64,000 nt of DNA from Spodoptera frugiperda (Eukaryota > Arthropoda > Insecta > Lepidoptera > Noctuidae), in contig NC_064237.1 of NCBI RefSeq assembly GCF_023101765.2, forward strand, positions 1,860,001-1,924,000, in the 5' to 3' direction. The translations under genes and the position numbers were made by a program. This document shows positions 34,206-45,441 of this stretch, piece by piece. The notes under the pieces were generated by a model. It saw nothing but the letters and a program-made list of their open reading frames with translations, did not search any database and was not told where the DNA came from. Every line of letters begins with the position of its first letter. Positions within the stretch are counted from its first letter, which is position 1.

Positions 34206-34314
34206 TTAGTCTCGCTTCATTCTTCTTTATCAGACGTCTTCCCCTTTATCAGATTAAAGTATTTCCGAAACCGATATGACCTTCAAACTTTGAAGAAAAT
34301 AGCGTATTCCTTTT

Positions 34315-34432
34315 TAAAAGTCCGGCAACGCACCTGTGACTCCTCTGGTGTCGCCCATGGCCACCCGTCCATGGGCGGCGCTGATCTCTTACAATCAGGT
34401 GATCCGTCTGCTCGGTTGCCTATTTAATAAAG
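34315..34432 (-). mobile_element. SINE-like repeat family C, 5' part
   Basis: Reverse copy: 'agtccggcaacgcacctgtg', 'acccgtccatgggcggcg' and 'aatcaggtgatccgtctgc'. Stops before the 'ggcctccgg' half. Confidence 0.85.
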
Positions 34433-34434
34433 AA

Positions 34435-35310
34435 AAGAGGTATTTTCACATTCATTCATGAAAGAAAAAAGGTCCGTTCCTGGACAAAAGTCCAGATTAT
34501 GTCAACATTAGGTTGTCTGTAATTAGACACTAACATTAACGAGTATGTCTCCGTGTGATTACTATTGCGTGCCATTTGGGTAATTTGATGAGTCCACTCC
34601 TATCTGACGCAGCAATCGAATTAAAACAATATCCTTGTGTTGGTATTTCCTTAGAGGACTTCGGGTATTGTTGAGGTTTTGTGTTTCTATTTTTGCTTTT
34701 CTGAGACTATAAAAATAGACTATTATTTTGATAATATTTTTTACACATATGTTCAGGAATCGAACCTCTTACTCGGCAGTCACATTTAAACGACTTCAAT
34801 AATGAAATAATCATTTATAATCAGTTTGTATTTATTACAATAAATTATCAAAGAAAGGCCTTTAAACATTACTGTTAACTTTCAAAATGTATCTTCTAAA
34901 GCATAAAAAAGACATAGCTCATCTTTGATACTTTACCAATATGTATCTCGTACTCAATATGTATCTACACTCCATTTTCATCTCCAAAATATTCCACACG
35001 TACTACATGTTATCCAATCATAGATCTAGATTGCTCTGTTATTTCGTCACCTGTCTTCATACTATTGTGTTTCTGATACTGTATCTACTATGGTTTATAT
35101 TGCTTTGGCAATTCTAATTTGTATTGACATTGTTTAAGTCATAACATTGGCATATGTGTTAGTGTATTTTTGCATGATTTCTCAAAGAACTAACTGACTC
35201 TGGAATAAAGATGGTGAAGCTGATTTTCTCTTAGCGAAATTTGTCCTCATTGTCGAAGGTCATTACCCCGACAAACACTTTCTCATTGTCCAATCGTTCG
35301 TCCTATTCTC
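34435..35310. other. Unique stretch with a possible SINE scrap
   Basis: 'caggaatcgaacctcttac' near 34752 looks like the reverse of a SINE B box. Nothing else is recognised. Confidence 0.35.
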
Positions 35311-35315
35311 AATTA

Positions 35316-35716
35316 GGGTGTTTTTTCAACAGAGATGAGCTATGGTACGTTGCTGTGGATGCCTTTGGCTTCACTAATCATATTCATTCTCATTCAACAT
35401 TGGTGGTCGGACTCAGCTAAGCTGTTTTTATATGAAAAGATGCGTGACTACATGCTGCCATGGGTTTTGGATGCGTGCTATGGATTTATGGATGCGTGCT
35501 ATGGATGCGTGCTAGGAATGCGTGCTATGAATGCGTGCTATGAATGCGTGCTATGGATCGCTTCCCTATTATCGATACATCGCATACTCAAGCTGGACAT
35601 CTTCCTCGCACAGCTACATAGTTTAGTATCGGTGGAATCGGTCACATAGTTTCCCAGCTTAGCTATTACATATTCGTAGCATAACCACATAGCACATAAC
35701 TGGTGAAAAAACTCCC
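35316..35716. mobile_element. MITE with internal 13-bp minisatellite, copy 3 (longest)
   Basis: The ends are 'TA gggtgttttttcaac' and 'tggtgaaaaaactccc TA'. At 35470-35559 the 13-bp unit 'atgcgtgctatgg' repeats about five to six times with small changes, against fewer units in the copies at 16728 and 19472. The 104-codon frame across it, rich in ACYG repeats, is a translation of the minisatellite and not a gene. Confidence 0.8.
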
Positions 35717-35719
35717 TAA

Positions 35720-36735
35720 TGTGGATGTTTGAAGTAGAGCTTATTGCCTCTGACATTTTGATTCTGCCTCTTAAATGTCAATCACCCTAATATAAGAACA
35801 TGACATAAATATACCAATACCAAGTCTTTTTTTGTATTTTTCTTGTTTATATCAATCTACCGTATTACGGTAGATGGCAATTTTTTATTATGTCCGTCTT
35901 GTAGATTATTATAAAACCACCGAATTCACCGAAATCTACATATTTTTTATTTTCTTACGGATACAAAGATCGGAGATAATATAAATAAATCAATATATTA
36001 GATTAATTTGAAGGATCGCATGACATCACTTGTAGATGTATTATACGTAGAAATGACGAATTTGACCATCTTTAAACTACCCTATACATATATTTAACCT
36101 AACCCTAACCCTTTTTAAGGAAACAAAAAAAATACTTTCTAATAATTTTTCGTTACTTAGCTAACGTATTCGTAGATTTTTACACTCCGACTTAGATGTC
36201 ACGATCATCCCTATTGTTATCGCTTATTACTGCTCCTAAAGGGGTGTGTACATCTGACTGGAAATTTAATTTACATTACGAGTATTACACACTCAATATA
36301 CTGCTCTACTTACTACATCAAATAGCTACGTCAAGCATAAAGCGTATAATGTTACTCTCATAACGTCAATTTCACACAATCCAAACCGCATGATCTAAAA
36401 TTACTTAGTGAATTTCAAACCACTCGGTTGATTGCCCTTATCAACACTGATTGCTGTGTGAAAACCATCTGATACTCACATAAATTATTCCGAATATTGT
36501 ATTGTCATTCATTTAATGACTCTGTTGTTATTCAGAATTATTGTTATTCGTATGGAATCTGAATAACTTCGTTGTGTGTAAAATGATAGGTTCGAGTGTT
36601 TCATGAAACCCAACCCAACATTTTATTGTTAATTTTGATGTTAAAATTGTTTCGTCGTATTTTCAATTGTGTTCTTTTAGTCCGATTATTATTAAAGCTG
36701 CGGCTCATTACAAAATTCCTATAATTGTAACGAAT
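35720..36735. other. Unique AT-rich stretch
   Basis: 'aacctaaccctaaccctttt' near 36098 resembles telomere-like sequence but is only two units. No other feature. Confidence 0.4.
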
Positions 36736-36737
36736 AA

Positions 36738-36840
36738 CACACGTATATAAATCACACATGACATAAAATAACAATTTGTGAATCACAGTGAAATGGTTCG
36801 CGAAGGAATCAAACATGCATGTACCAAGCAGCCAGCACAT
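36738..36840 (-). mobile_element. tRNA-derived SINE, family A, worn partial copy
   Basis: 'aataacaatttgtgaatcac' and 'gaaggaatcaaacatgc' match the reverse of the family body and B box with many changes. The tail and distal head are missing. Confidence 0.45.
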
Positions 36841-36889
36841 TTAAGCACCTACCCTGTACTATTGCTTACCTTTTAAGAGCATAACAAGA

Positions 36890-37112
36890 ATCATCTTACT
36901 AACATTATAAATGGGGAATATTGTGTGTTTGAGTATATGTTTCTTAATCAATCACGTCAAAAGGTCTGGAAGAATCGGGATGAAATTTCGAATAGAGGTA
37001 GAGTATGGTCTAGAATAACACATAGGCTACTTATCATCCCACGAGAAAGCGGACAAAGCGGCTGGCAGAAGCTAATGTACAATAATATAGGTATGAAGTT
37101 ATTCAAACCAAA
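36890..37112 (+). repeat. Lepidopteran repeat 'cttactaacattataaat'
   Basis: 'tcttactaacattataaatg', 'atgaaatttcgaatagaggt' and 'aacacataggctacttatc' are hallmarks of a common end-type repeat in Lepidoptera. Its tail 'ggctggcagaagctaatgt' is close to the usual 'gcgaaagctagt'. The 65-codon frame across it is incidental. Confidence 0.6.
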
Positions 37113-37114
37113 AA

Positions 37115-37975
37115 AAAAGTAAAGAAAGAAAGATCATTCTTCACAAAACATGTCTGTTACGCGATTTTGAACCTTGCGGAGGTAAATTTAGCTCAAGAGA
37201 GCTCCGCAAACATTCTATATTGGAGTACGGTTTCTCGAGTTAGTTTTTAGATCAATCATTGTTACTTGAACTTAGTTTACACTGAATTTCCGTTCATAGG
37301 ATAATATATTATTCAAATATCAAGGTAGAAACTTTGTTAAAGTCTAATTTACCTTGTGGAGATTGTATTGTGAAATGTATTTGTATGTTTGATATAAGCT
37401 TAGGTTAGATTTTTTATTTTGAAATAAAAATGTAGTAACGTTTTTAATTCTTACTTTATTTAACTACAGTACAGTTTATTGACGTTATTTTAGTGCTGAA
37501 CGCCTACGCGCTCCTATGTATCAAAGCATTTTTGTGAAAGTTTGAAAATGCATCAAATTTTACACCTAACAAATAAACACGCATTGATCACGGAAACTCA
37601 AAGGCGGGATTCTGAATACACAATTCATGCCATTCTCTATGTATCATGTTCCATAACCACGTTCCTTCAATACCAGTAATTCCGTAATAAAGTTCGGTGA
37701 AATAAAATAATAGGCGATCTATATCATATCTCCGAATCAATTTACGGCTACATGTCTATTACTCGCTTTTGTTCGACACAAAAATTGCGGGGAAATATAC
37801 GGAGCTCTGTTTATGACGTGGCCATTGCTCACAATAAGAGAACCACATAAATTAGGCTCGAATAAACAGTACACTTATTCCGAACGAGCCTCCCGCGACT
37901 TATTACCCAAGTCCTAAAACCCCAAGCGAAAATCACTGCTACCCACCAAATATACGGGTCAAAATTCTATGAAAA
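37115..37975. other. Unique stretch, nothing recognised
   Basis: Ordinary AT-rich sequence becoming less AT-rich after 37.5 kb. It leads into the unique GC-richer block. Confidence 0.4.
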
Positions 37976-37981
37976 CGTTAC

Positions 37982-38800
37982 AGAGTAATCCCAATTGACT
38001 AATCTGGGAACACTCTGTCCGCCTTTCGCAGATGTCGATCGATTAATCTTGGCATCGGAATTATTCGGGCTGTTGACTGGTTGCCATGGCAACGGGCCGG
38101 GTCCTGGGCCCCGATCCCGGGTTTCGCAACATGAAGGGATTGATTGAAAAAGATGGAAATGCAAATACCATTGCAATATAAATAGCTGTTTGATTTTTGT
38201 TGGTGTTTGATTTAAAATGTTTCGGCTTTACTTTGAATGGGATGAGCTATTGAATTGATCTAAAAACAAATCTGCATCGGACTTTATTTTGGAGAAAGTA
38301 AATATTCAGGAATCAGCTTTTTAGAAAATTTTACCTTAGAGCCCTATTTATGAATAATGTATGAATAATAAAACAGCATTTCTAGTAGACCTTACTTAAA
38401 AGACGTCCAAAGCCATGCGTCAGCAACACTCCGACCACCCGGTAATCAATTTCACACCACGAACTTTACTTTTGACCCCTATTTATAGTTTGAACAGGCT
38501 CCTATCGGATGTGAAGAGCCGTAACACAATTTGCCCTTGCCCACTCTGTACCCGAACCACGAACCCAACCGATCCGAAAACGATACATTACCCCACATGC
38601 AAATTCCATAAAATAACCCTAACAAAAACCATGTCCCCGCGGATATCCGAATAAATCCGCCAATAAAATATCGGGTTGCCGGTTGTTTATACCGGCCGGT
38701 TCCCGAGTTATGACCACGCTGGTTGCTAAGTAACGACCGCCCGGCCAAAACGAATAATATTTTATTTGGTAACCGTAATGCACTCAAGAAAATTGAGTCC
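37982..38800. promoter_or_regulatory. Unique GC-rich block with RFX X-box motif; possible coding on the - strand
   Basis: GC-rich and free of repeats, unlike its surroundings. GTTGCCATGGCAAC at 38080-38093 is a perfect palindromic X-box, the known binding site of RFX factors; GTTGCTAAGTAAC at 38722-38734 is a looser match. Alternatively 37982-38103 on the - strand can be read as a 122-bp exon (VNSPNNSDAKINRSTSAKGG is part of it) whose phase would follow the exon at 38962-39100, but its acceptor lacks a good pyrimidine tract. I favour an intronic regulatory block and leave the exon as an option. Confidence 0.4.
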
Positions 38801-38961
38801 GTACTCCGTATGAAATAGGGTACGTCTGAATCAGCGGTTTTATTTATTTGTGAAAAATTTTCTCCAGAGGCGCTACTGCTGTTGTGATATTAACCGGGAT
38901 GATATTACCTCGAGTTTTCATTTGTACGAAGTGACTTGTTTATTTATGAAATCTTACTTAC

Positions 38962-39100
38962 CTGGCCTTCTCACTATTTTTCTTGCACGTGATATAATAC
39001 TCCTGAGCTTTGGAGCTACTCTCTCCGAGGCTGGCCGGGCTTTGGCTACCGCAATAGTTCTAGTATATCCGTGACCAAAATACTCAAATAGACTCAACAT
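38962..39100 (-). CDS. Exon of an unrecognised gene on the - strand
   Basis: On the - strand a pyrimidine-rich acceptor (ttattctttgcag) precedes the exon and a consensus donor (CCAG|gtaagtaag) ends it, giving 139 bp. Only one frame is open throughout: it starts with ATG right at the acceptor, MLSLFEYFGHGYTRTIA followed by VAKARPASERVAPKLRSI and ISRARKIVRRP, and ends after one base of a codon. Both other frames have stops in the first 20 bases. Composition is Arg/Ala-rich with a basic amphipathic look in the second half. I do not recognise the protein. The acceptor means it is not the first exon, though translation could start at this ATG. It is antisense to the inferred large + strand intron. 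Confidence 0.6.
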
Positions 39101-39104
39101 CTGC

Positions 39105-39855
39105 AAAGAATAATGTTATATAGTTTGGTGTTAGATACACATTATTATTTATCACGTAAAATATTGTTTCAATTGTAACATAAGCTTTATTTTTATGCCG
39201 CAGTAAGAAGGCTATCTTTTTGTGTGAATTCTCGCAATAAAATGTATGTAATCCTTTTCAGCTGTCCAATTACAGGGCAACTGTACCAATATTTTTGTCA
39301 CCCCGTATAATCACTGGCTTTTAAAAATATCACAATCTAATACTGACCGATAAAACACCTAATTAACAATAAAAAAACCGCCATTCCATATTCCATTTCC
39401 AAACCCATTACCACTTGCCAATTGGTCAGCAACAGACCAATCAGGCGGCCGCAATTTAGGAACGTTACATTCAAAAACAGTGCTCACAAAACAATTCGGA
39501 TCGGGCCAGTTGAGTCTCGCAACTCGTTAATGTCAGGTCATTATCCACTAAACGGTATTACATCCTGAGGGGATACAACCATCCGGACTAGTACGTGAAT
39601 GTGAATGTTAGAACTAGAGGAGCAAATTGAATTAGGGTTTAAAATGCTCTTTGTATATAATTTTAGGGTTAAATTGGGATTTTGTATGTAGAGGCTGTAC
39701 TTGGTTGTTTGGAGTTGGTCCTTTTTTGGAGGTGAAACTTTAATATTGTTTATTACTCTTTACTTTTCAATTCGACATGAATAAATGAACAACACGATAA
39801 AAATCATTAATTGTTAATTTATTCATTAGAATAATTTATTAAATGGTAATTTTAA
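39105..39855. other. Unique stretch with paired CCAAT motifs
   Basis: 39360-39600 is unique and moderately GC-rich. 'gccaattggtcagcaacaga' and 'ccaatcaggcggccgc' place CCAAT boxes in both orientations around 39420-39445. This lies upstream of the - strand exon, so it could be promoter-proximal for that gene; this is inference. Confidence 0.3.
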
Positions 39856-39857
39856 TG

Positions 39858-39990
39858 TTATCGGCTTACGTAACTGTTTGACGAGGAACTCGACTAGTTT
39901 CAAAGTTTCAAGCCATGCTAGAGGCTCATATTCATGAGCAGTATTCCGCGACACACGACGCGGCGACACGCTGCAACTACTGATTCATTG
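39858..39990. mobile_element. Palindromic MITE 'cggcttactcacgta' family, copy
   Basis: 'atgttatcggcttacgtaac', 'gacgaggaactcgactag' and 'gctcatattcatgagcag' are clear. The right arm is lost after 'cacgacgcggcgacac'. A duplicated 'gtttcaaagtttcaagcc' sits in the arm. Confidence 0.75.
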
Positions 39991-39991
39991 T

Positions 39992-40565
39992 TATCATGCA
40001 TTGATTGTTAAAATCAACGACACAACAAAATAAATAATGACCTTGCCTACACATACAGTGATACAGTCCACGAAATTGCCAAAATAGTCATTCACAGCTA
40101 CATTACATCTACACAACAACTGGAACTGCGTACAAATGTGTGCTCGCACCACATAATATGCTTACAAATGGCCATCTTTTTCCAAGTAACCTTCCCCGAC
40201 CTCTAAGTACTCTTGTACATCGTTTGCGCGACCTACGAAGCCGTTAGCGCTGCCCCTTCCAGGGATATAGAGTTACTAGATAGCTTATCTAGTAATGGCT
40301 AAACTTAAGCTTGGATTTTACCATTTATGAGAATGTTGATGTCGAATTCAGGTGTTATTAAGAGTCAAAGTTAGTAGTTAATTGATAAAAATATGTATTT
40401 AGTTTTGAAGTCGGAATCGTTTTTGTAAATGAAAACGAACTGGTTTTATCCTATAGATAGATGAAAATTATGAGAAAAATAAATAAACAGTAAAATAAGT
40501 AACGAGTATACACTGAGTAAGACTTAAGCTTTTTGAAATATAATGTCATTTTTTGTTATTAAATT
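39992..40565. other. Unique stretch, nothing recognised
   Basis: No repeat family or exon. 40190-40310 is slightly GC-richer. Confidence 0.4.
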
Positions 40566-40566
40566 A

Positions 40567-40642
40567 TTTTTTTATGGTATAAGCCGGTAAAATAGCAGAC
40601 GGCTTACCTGATGGTAAGCAATCGCCCATGACTCTCCCACAC
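40567..40642 (+). mobile_element. Family C SINE with a large internal deletion
   Basis: The head 'tataagccggtaaaatagc' and 'cctgatggtaagcaatcgcc' are joined directly to the far end 'catgactctcccacac'. About 200 bp of the usual body are missing. Confidence 0.75.
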
Positions 40643-41011
40643 AAATAAAAAAAATATAAAGATTATCAAAAGCCTCAATAGGTAAAATCCGCTGCCGTTA
40701 TAAGCAAAGCGTATCTAGCTAGTCCTACATCCATGACCAAACCAGTGTAATTGTTTCACCCCGATGTCAACTATATTCATTTCAGTAATAATGTGGCTAT
40801 TCTTTCAGTTACTGTTATATTCTACGTAATGAGAGCGTCGAGTTTATTTCGTGTCAATTGTTTCTAATAAAATTCTATTGTGTTAGTTTTCACTGAATAG
40901 TTTTAGTTGATGAAAATGTACTGATTTCATCGTTAAGCTAACTGGTTCGGTTTTTCTGATGCTTAGATCCGGCAATTTAATTTTTAAATTTTGTGGAAAA
41001 TCAGTTAAATT

Positions 41012-41095
41012 CTATCATCATCATCATCATATCAGCCACAAGACGTCCATTGCTGAACATCCCCAATGACTTCCATGTAGGCTGGTTGGGTACAT
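41012..41095 (+). repeat. Insect retroelement 3' fragment with ATC microsatellite
   Basis: 'tatcatcatcatcatcat' is followed by 'agacgtccattgctgaac' and 'ccaatgacttccatgtagg', a widespread insect LINE-end phrase. No coding part is present. Confidence 0.6.
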
Positions 41096-41099
41096 ACGC

Positions 41100-41875
41100 A
41101 TAAGTAAAATGGATGTGTCTGTTTGTAATAGTAAAATAACTACTTTTTGCTACGCTTATATTATGAACATGCACCAAAATATTCTAAATTTTTTGTCTGC
41201 CTATTTCTCTGTATATTTGTCAGTCTACGTGTTTTTTCTAGCTAATCTCTGAAATTTGATTTTACAAAAGTCGACTGTATCTATTTTTAAGTGTTTTACT
41301 TTACGCGCTTATGTGTACCAGTTAACTACTTATTTGTTATTCATTCAATACTTAATAACTACTGCACTATACAAAAAACTGTTCAAGCATAACATTACGA
41401 ATGAAAACTAGAGCATTTTAAATAAATTACTACAGCTATTACCAAAAGCTCAATACAGCGGACGCACTAATGGATCTCAAAATTGTTAATGATTGAATTA
41501 AGTACTTAACACTGTATTTAAAATATTGCCCCGGGCTCGTATCGATATTGTACCCACAGCTACATATCAAGTTATATAAAACCAGTATAAACTGACCGTG
41601 GAATGCGCGGAAAGATGATTCAAAGCGAGGCCACGATAAACTGGTTTTGTATAGCTCGATATATTGTACAAAATCCCCCATATTGCCTTTAATTTTGCTA
41701 ATTTACTTTGTACGCGAATAATCGATGCATTATTTTGTGAAAATATAAATAAAAGGTAAATGGGGTGTGCTTTTAATATAAACTTTAGGATGTTTAATGA
41801 ATTTATTTTTTTAAAATTAATTAATACATTAATTATGGCACTCGAAGACACTATGCATAGTAATAAATAAAAAGG
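41100..41875. other. Unique AT-rich stretch
   Basis: No supported exon. Two short overlapping - strand frames at 41439-41851 show no domain. Confidence 0.4.
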
Positions 41876-41879
41876 ATGA

Positions 41880-42015
41880 TAATCACACTAAAATGTGAAA
41901 ATTTATTTGTATGTCCGTCAATCACGCTGAAACTACTAAACGAATTTTGATAAAACTTGGTATACAGAGAGGATACTTTTTATCCCAAAGAAAAGCGATC
42001 AAAACCACTGGCACA
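41880..42015 (+). repeat. Retroelement tail, RTE-like style
   Basis: 'tcaatcacgctgaaactact', 'aacgaattttgataaaactt' and 'ggtatacagagaggatact' form the typical worn end phrase. No coding sequence. Confidence 0.5.
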
Positions 42016-42019
42016 AGTT

Positions 42020-43640
42020 AGTTTCAAATAATTCAGTGAAAATAATTTCACATACTCAAACAACCCTGATAAAAAAGTACAAAAATCAGCCTTATTAACA
42101 GCACAGTAATCCCAATTTGCATATGAAAATTAATTCTGAACACTGCGTTCCAGAGATGGCGCCCATAGTAGGTAATATAAAAGATTTAGTTGCCACAATA
42201 TTCATATTCTGGGCTACCTCCATTAACCCCTATTTTATAAGGGTTGCTTCTTAAAAGGGAAATTCTGCGTTTCTCGCAAACTTAAGCAATAAATTCGGAG
42301 AGAATATTCATGATTATGTATTGGTTATATATACGTCAGAAGTTTCCGCTATGTACATACAACGTGTGACCCAAATATACTTTTATCATGTGAAATCCTT
42401 GTTTCCGAGAAATGCGGATCAAAAGTTCCAATAGGAAGGTTGTTGATTTATCTCTTTATTATGTAAATTTGTGTTGAATTTAATGTAGACAGGTTTGTTT
42501 ATCTGTTACACTGGTTGTTTTATTGGTTGAGTGGCGAAAATATGTCACGGGGTTTTTGTTAACATCATACTTGAGAAAATTTGGTTTTAAGTTTCTTATT
42601 AAAGTGGATAATGAATCACATGATTATAAGTCATCTTTCTCCTTTCTTACCGACTCACTCTCACTACATAAGTCACGCTTTGTTATAAAAAAATAGACAA
42701 AGAAATAATTCTCCAAATAAAAACTAAGATTTTAAAGATGAAGTCCACATTTTTCAACTAAGCACACTAACAGCTTCAGCATTTACAAAACCCAAAATTA
42801 AATTCTATCCAACAAAAGACCACATTTTTACCAAATAAATAATACCAATGTAATCTAATTGTTAGTCACAGATTCGTGTCTAAAAACAACAATTAAAACA
42901 ATAGGATAAGCCCTCCTTAAAACTAAAACAATACCAAAACAAAGCGGTGACCCTGCGGCAGCACAATTGCTTTAATAAAACAAGAAAATATATATTCTTT
43001 TTCAGGGTAAGTCCGTGTAATATTAACGTTAGATACTTTGCTCTGTGTTTGGTGAATACTGTTGAGTTTTTGCGAACGTTCACTACAAACTGAGCATCAT
43101 TTGTTTTTTTGGTTTGCAATGTAATATATCGTCCTGATGGTAGAGTGCGGATCGAAAGGACTGAGTTTGTTGAAGCAAAGCTTTTGTTCTTTCAGTAGGG
43201 GCTAACATTGCCTTTAGTAAGTCAGTGAGGTCGTGGTGCTGGAAAAATGCTATTACTCTTAAACGTTCATCCTTGGATTTAGATCACTGGTTGAGTTAAT
43301 GTAATTTATGGATGACTAATTTCAGTAGTCAAAAAGTTTTTGGTTAAAAGAATAATGAGATTTAAAAATTCTATAAAGAACGTTACTTAATTAAGTTAGG
43401 ACTCCTTCATGCGGATTAAAAAACTAAGTCCGAGACATTTTGTCCAAATCTCGTAAATTAGAATTAGGTGTTATCTAAAAATTCAGTAATATAATAATTT
43501 TAACTAAAAATAATCACTACATAGTACAAAGTCGTTTTCTCTGTCCCTACGACCCTTTTTATGCTTAAATCTTTAAAACTCAGCAACAGATTTTGATTAG
43601 TTTTTTTTAATAGATAGAGTAATTTAAGAGGAAAGTTTTC
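42020..43640. other. Unique intron-like stretch
   Basis: No repeat or exon recognised. 'ggcgcccatagtaggtaata' near 42160 and similar islands are unique. A donor-like 'gtaagaaag' on the - strand at 42650 has no clear exon. Confidence 0.35.
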
Positions 43641-43644
43641 ATCT

Positions 43645-43700
43645 ATAAAACATGCATAAAATACCATTGCACCCATGCGTAGCTAAGCTGGAGCGGGTCG
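43645..43700 (+). repeat. Retroelement end fragment
   Basis: 'cccatgcgtagctaagctgg' and 'agcgggtcgctagt' match the ends of common lepidopteran repeats. Only about 55 bp remain. Confidence 0.45.
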
Positions 43701-43904
43701 CTAGTTCCAAATAAAACTCTTAACTATGATTAATCCATTATTTTGAGGTACTAGTGTACTGTGAATAAAACAGACAATGCATTCAAACAAGCGCTTGCAT
43801 ATTTCACACAAAAGTTTATAATCAAAGGATGTACAAGCACTTGCAGAATATCAGCGAATATTTTCAAGTGAATTCAATTCTTCGCTATTTTCAATTAACA
43901 TCAG

Positions 43905-44035
43905 TGTGTCTCGAGAGACGTTTCTTTCGTAACTAAGGCTTTGTGTCGCATTGAATACAGTCCTTTCTTTGTCTCCTTTACAGTTTTGTACAACGAGCTG
44001 AGTTTCCTTTTTGTATTGTGTCTATTTTAAATAAC
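43905..44035 (+). repeat. Direct repeat pair, unit 1
   Basis: Shares 'ctttgtgtcgcattgaatac', 'ctttgtctcctttacagtt' and 'gagtttcctttttgtattgt' with 44545-44680, same order and orientation about 640 bp apart. Both contain a 'tttacagtt' acceptor-like site, but no coding frame is conserved between them. Confidence 0.5.
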
Positions 44036-44544
44036 TACGTGGTTTTGTCGCAAAGGACCAGTTTTGGTCCTTTTGGGTTTTACGGAATTTTTATGTTTGA
44101 TTTAGGGCTTGGTGATTAAAATTGTGCTTTTTATGCTTGTTTTTAAAGTTGAAAATGTTATAATCTTCTTTAATTTGGTTATTTGGGTACACAATTTTGA
44201 CCACATACCCAAACAAAAATTCCAAATGTTTGGGTTCACTAATGATAGGGTTTTATCGGAACTAACTTCTCATAACAATGAAGTTCCAATACCAACTCAA
44301 ATCAATAGCGTATTTTTACTACGTCTCAATTTTTCAACATACAAACCCATAACAGAAAAGGATAAAAAAGGTATTCGATACGCAAAAATAACCTAAAATA
44401 TCCCAAACCGAGTACCAAAGTCTGTAACAGAATAAAAGCATTAAAAATATACGTTCATTTCGCCAGTACGTCAATGATACGTCTATTCGAGACCATATAG
44501 CGATTTCCAATTAAAAGCCTCTGTATCCTCTGCGCCCTCTGAGA

Positions 44545-44680
44545 GGTCCTCTTGAAATGACGCTTTGAGTCGCATTGAAAACACATTGGCTTTGTCTTTT
44601 ACAGTTCCAGACGCTATTCCGTTTCTAGGAAATGAATTAGTTTTCCTGTTGTGTATTGTTTTTCTGTAGAATCTGTGTGT
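44545..44680 (+). repeat. Direct repeat pair, unit 2
   Basis: Partner of 43905-44035: 'ctttgagtcgcattgaaaac', 'ctttgtcttttacagttcc' and 'gttttcctgttgtgtattgt'. Diverged by substitutions and an extra segment. Confidence 0.5.
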
Positions 44681-44867
44681 GAATATCTTTATTAATTAGA
44701 TTTTATAGGGTGCCTTTTCAAATGTTTATTAAGTCATAGTTTTGAGTATGCAAAAAACCGTGGCTTTTTACAGAAAGTATAGAATGAGCATTTATGCACT
44801 TTCTGATAATAAATTTTTTGAATCCAAAATTTTATTAATTTTATCGTAAAATTGAAACAATATACAA

Positions 44868-45030
44868 AGTCAAAGTCAAAATTATTTATTTCAACTTCAC
44901 ATAGCATAAAGTGTGAAATTACTCTTAGACAGCTTTGTTTCCCACTAATACAGAAAAAAATACAATAAACCAATATTATTTTGTTTAACCCACCACTGAA
45001 ACTTCTTGCTCAGCAGTCCTGTGACCACTC
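44868..45030 (+). repeat. Dispersed repeat beginning 'caaagtcaaaattatttatt', copy 2
   Basis: Starts 'caaagtcaaagtcaaaatta' and ends in 'ctgaaacttcttgctcagca'. Related to 2616-2800. Confidence 0.55.
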
Positions 45031-45441
45031 AACCAAAAGCATTTTATCTCGTATGTCTGCTATAAGGATGCATCTCCTCAAACTTGTATGATACTTCAAA
45101 AGACCTTTTCAAATATAGTGCACCTCCTCTCCCATTATATTTTAAAATGTCAGAGTTTAAAGGAGACTGTGACCTTTGAGTTTGTTTCGGTGCTTCTTCA
45201 CGGTTGTCAGATAGGAAATGCTATGTAGAGTCAGTAATATATAATGTAGTCTTAAATTGAACACCCTTTTTGGGGGCACGGAGGGAAACCTTTATGATGA
45301 GGCTAGCTTTTCAGGGATAAAAGTCTAGGGAGTGTAGGATTCTTACCTCACTAAAGCCTTTTAACTGCACGGTGGTGGCTGGACAACTGGCTGCTGCGCA
45401 ACGTGTCGCAGATTCGATTTCCGTACGGAATATATTTTTTT

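Noticed and set aside
35335..35649. 104-codon open frame rich in Ala-Cys-Tyr-Gly repeats
   Set aside because: It is the translation of the 13-bp minisatellite inside a MITE; the related copies at 16728 and 19472 do not keep the frame.
36098..36117. Telomeric repeat remnant (aaccctaaccct)
   Set aside because: Only two units and not the TTAGG unit expected for insects.
38479..38787. 102-codon - strand frame in the GC-rich block
   Set aside because: No ATG start, no splice framing and no domain; the composition follows the local GC content.
38850..38960. + strand exon after a good acceptor (ttttctccag)
   Set aside because: No frame continues to a donor, and the - strand exon at 38962-39100 explains the local coding signal better.
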